A DNA stretch of 6,492 nucleotides from Candidatus Poseidoniales archaeon. Lineage in GTDB: Archaea; Thermoplasmatota; Poseidoniia; Poseidoniales; Thalassarchaeaceae. The notes below the pieces were generated by a model. That model was not told the DNA's origin. It searched no databases and was given only the letters and a program-made list of their open reading frames with translations. The stretch covers positions 1 through 6,492 of the forward strand of contig JAPKEY010000084.1 in the NCBI GenBank assembly GCA_028821815.1, read 5' to 3'. Shown here piece by piece: positions 6,057 through 6,492 of the stretch (position 1 is its first letter; every line of letters begins with the position of its first letter). Position numbers and translations under genes: made by a program.

Positions 6057-6492
6057 TTATTCTCCTTCGTCCCACGCTGTAATTTGTTTCGGAGAGGTTT
6101 CAATATCTTTCATGGTGAATGCAACCGCATCCATTTGATCCATGATTTCCGGCGCAACTCCACCTTCTCTTTCACTTCGCATGTGCATTCGAGGAGGGGG
6201 CCGTTCAGCCGTTTCGGGAATCCTTACAAAGAGGCGATAATTGCGAGAGTGACGAATGAAATGCGGAATTCGCTTTGGAGATGTGAACAAGAAAATTATA
6301 CCACGATACGAGCGATCTATTACCAATGCAAATTGCGTTTTGAGAGACAATGCGGCAAAATCTGAACGCCACAACCACAATCTGGATGCACGTCGCTTGC
6401 GTGGAATCATTGTGAAACCCCCTCCAACAAGAGCGGCCGCCATCGCAGCATCGCGTGTGAATGAAATCAGTGGTCCACGAACTACTTGCGGA
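6057..6492 (-). CDS. hypothetical protein, N-terminal part beyond window edge
   Basis: On the minus strand a frame of 144 codons runs open from the right edge to a TAA at 6057-6059. The ATG at 6443 is probably internal, since the frame continues upstream of it for 16 more codons (ending in RGPLISFTRDAA before the methionine). I do not recognise the family. The visible part is basic in its first half (PRKRRASRLWLWRSD; RSYRGIIFLF; SPKRIPHFIRHSRNYRLFVRIPE), with alternating hydrophobic residues suggesting beta strands, then a proline/arginine stretch (ERPPPRMHMRSE) and an acidic C-terminal end (DQMDAVAFTMKDIETS, DEGE). There is no clear membrane helix. A competing plus-strand frame at 5949-6365 overlaps the tRNA and was rejected. 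The stop codon directly abuts the CCA end of the converging tRNA-Cys. I am fairly sure it is coding, with no idea of function. Confidence 0.6.
   Translation of the reverse strand, partial: PQVVRGPLISFTRDAAMAAALVGGGFTMIPRKRRASRLWLWRSDFAALSLKTQFALVIDRSYRGIIFLFTSPKRIPHFIRHSRNYRLFVRIPETAERPPPRMHMRSEREGGVAPEIMDQMDAVAFTMKDIETSPKQITAWDEGE

Noticed and set aside
5949..6365. Plus-strand frame of 138 codons
   Set aside because: It runs through the whole tRNA-Cys gene and is antisense to a longer frame that remains open to the window edge; its product is cysteine- and arginine-rich without any recognisable pattern.

Overview
The window is a compact stretch of mostly housekeeping genes. I judge it most likely to be a marine planktonic archaeon of the Marine Group II / Thermoplasmatota kind. 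This is inference: there is a small stand-alone Lrp/AsnC regulator, no clear bacterial -35/-10 promoters, AT-rich TATA-like boxes in the one sizeable intergenic gap, GGTG/GAGG-type ribosome sites, many GTG starts and very short gaps. A free-living marine bacterium cannot be excluded from this much sequence. GC content looks moderate and even throughout. I see no insertion sequence, phage gene, CRISPR array or sign of recent transfer.

Layout, left to right. (1) Positions 2-2404, + strand: the 3' part of a TPR-repeat protein cut by the window edge, a thioredoxin-like/peroxiredoxin-like protein with a CNHCP motif, and a SAM-dependent methyltransferase whose GTG start overlaps the previous stop (GTGA). 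They look like one transcription unit. (2) Positions 2405-2827, - strand: an Lrp/AsnC regulator that meets the methyltransferase stop codon to stop codon with no spacer. (3) Positions 2828-2987: a divergent control region of about 160 bp with TATA-like boxes in both directions and repeated AAATAGA words. (4) Positions 2988-4733, + strand: an unrecognised 146-residue protein, then enolase. (5) Positions 4727-5866, - strand: a class I PLP aminotransferase whose last 7 bases overlap the enolase 3' end. (6) Positions 5980-6056, + strand: tRNA-Cys(GCA) with an encoded CCA. (7) Positions 6057-6492, - strand: the 3' part of an unrecognised protein whose stop codon abuts the tRNA 3' end and which runs off the window.

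Functionally, enolase belongs to central carbon metabolism and the aminotransferase to amino-acid metabolism. An Lrp/AsnC regulator nearby fits amino-acid-responsive control, but nothing here proves a shared circuit. The thioredoxin-like protein and methyltransferase are probably translated together. The methyltransferase resembles, from memory, the mycobacterial phthiotriol dimycocerosate methyltransferase family, so a lipid or quinone-like substrate is possible but unproven. I found no convincing new defence or mobile system. The items most worth a second look are the thioredoxin/methyltransferase pair, the unrecognised protein before enolase, the repeated operator-like words in the divergent gap, and the flush tRNA/CDS junction.
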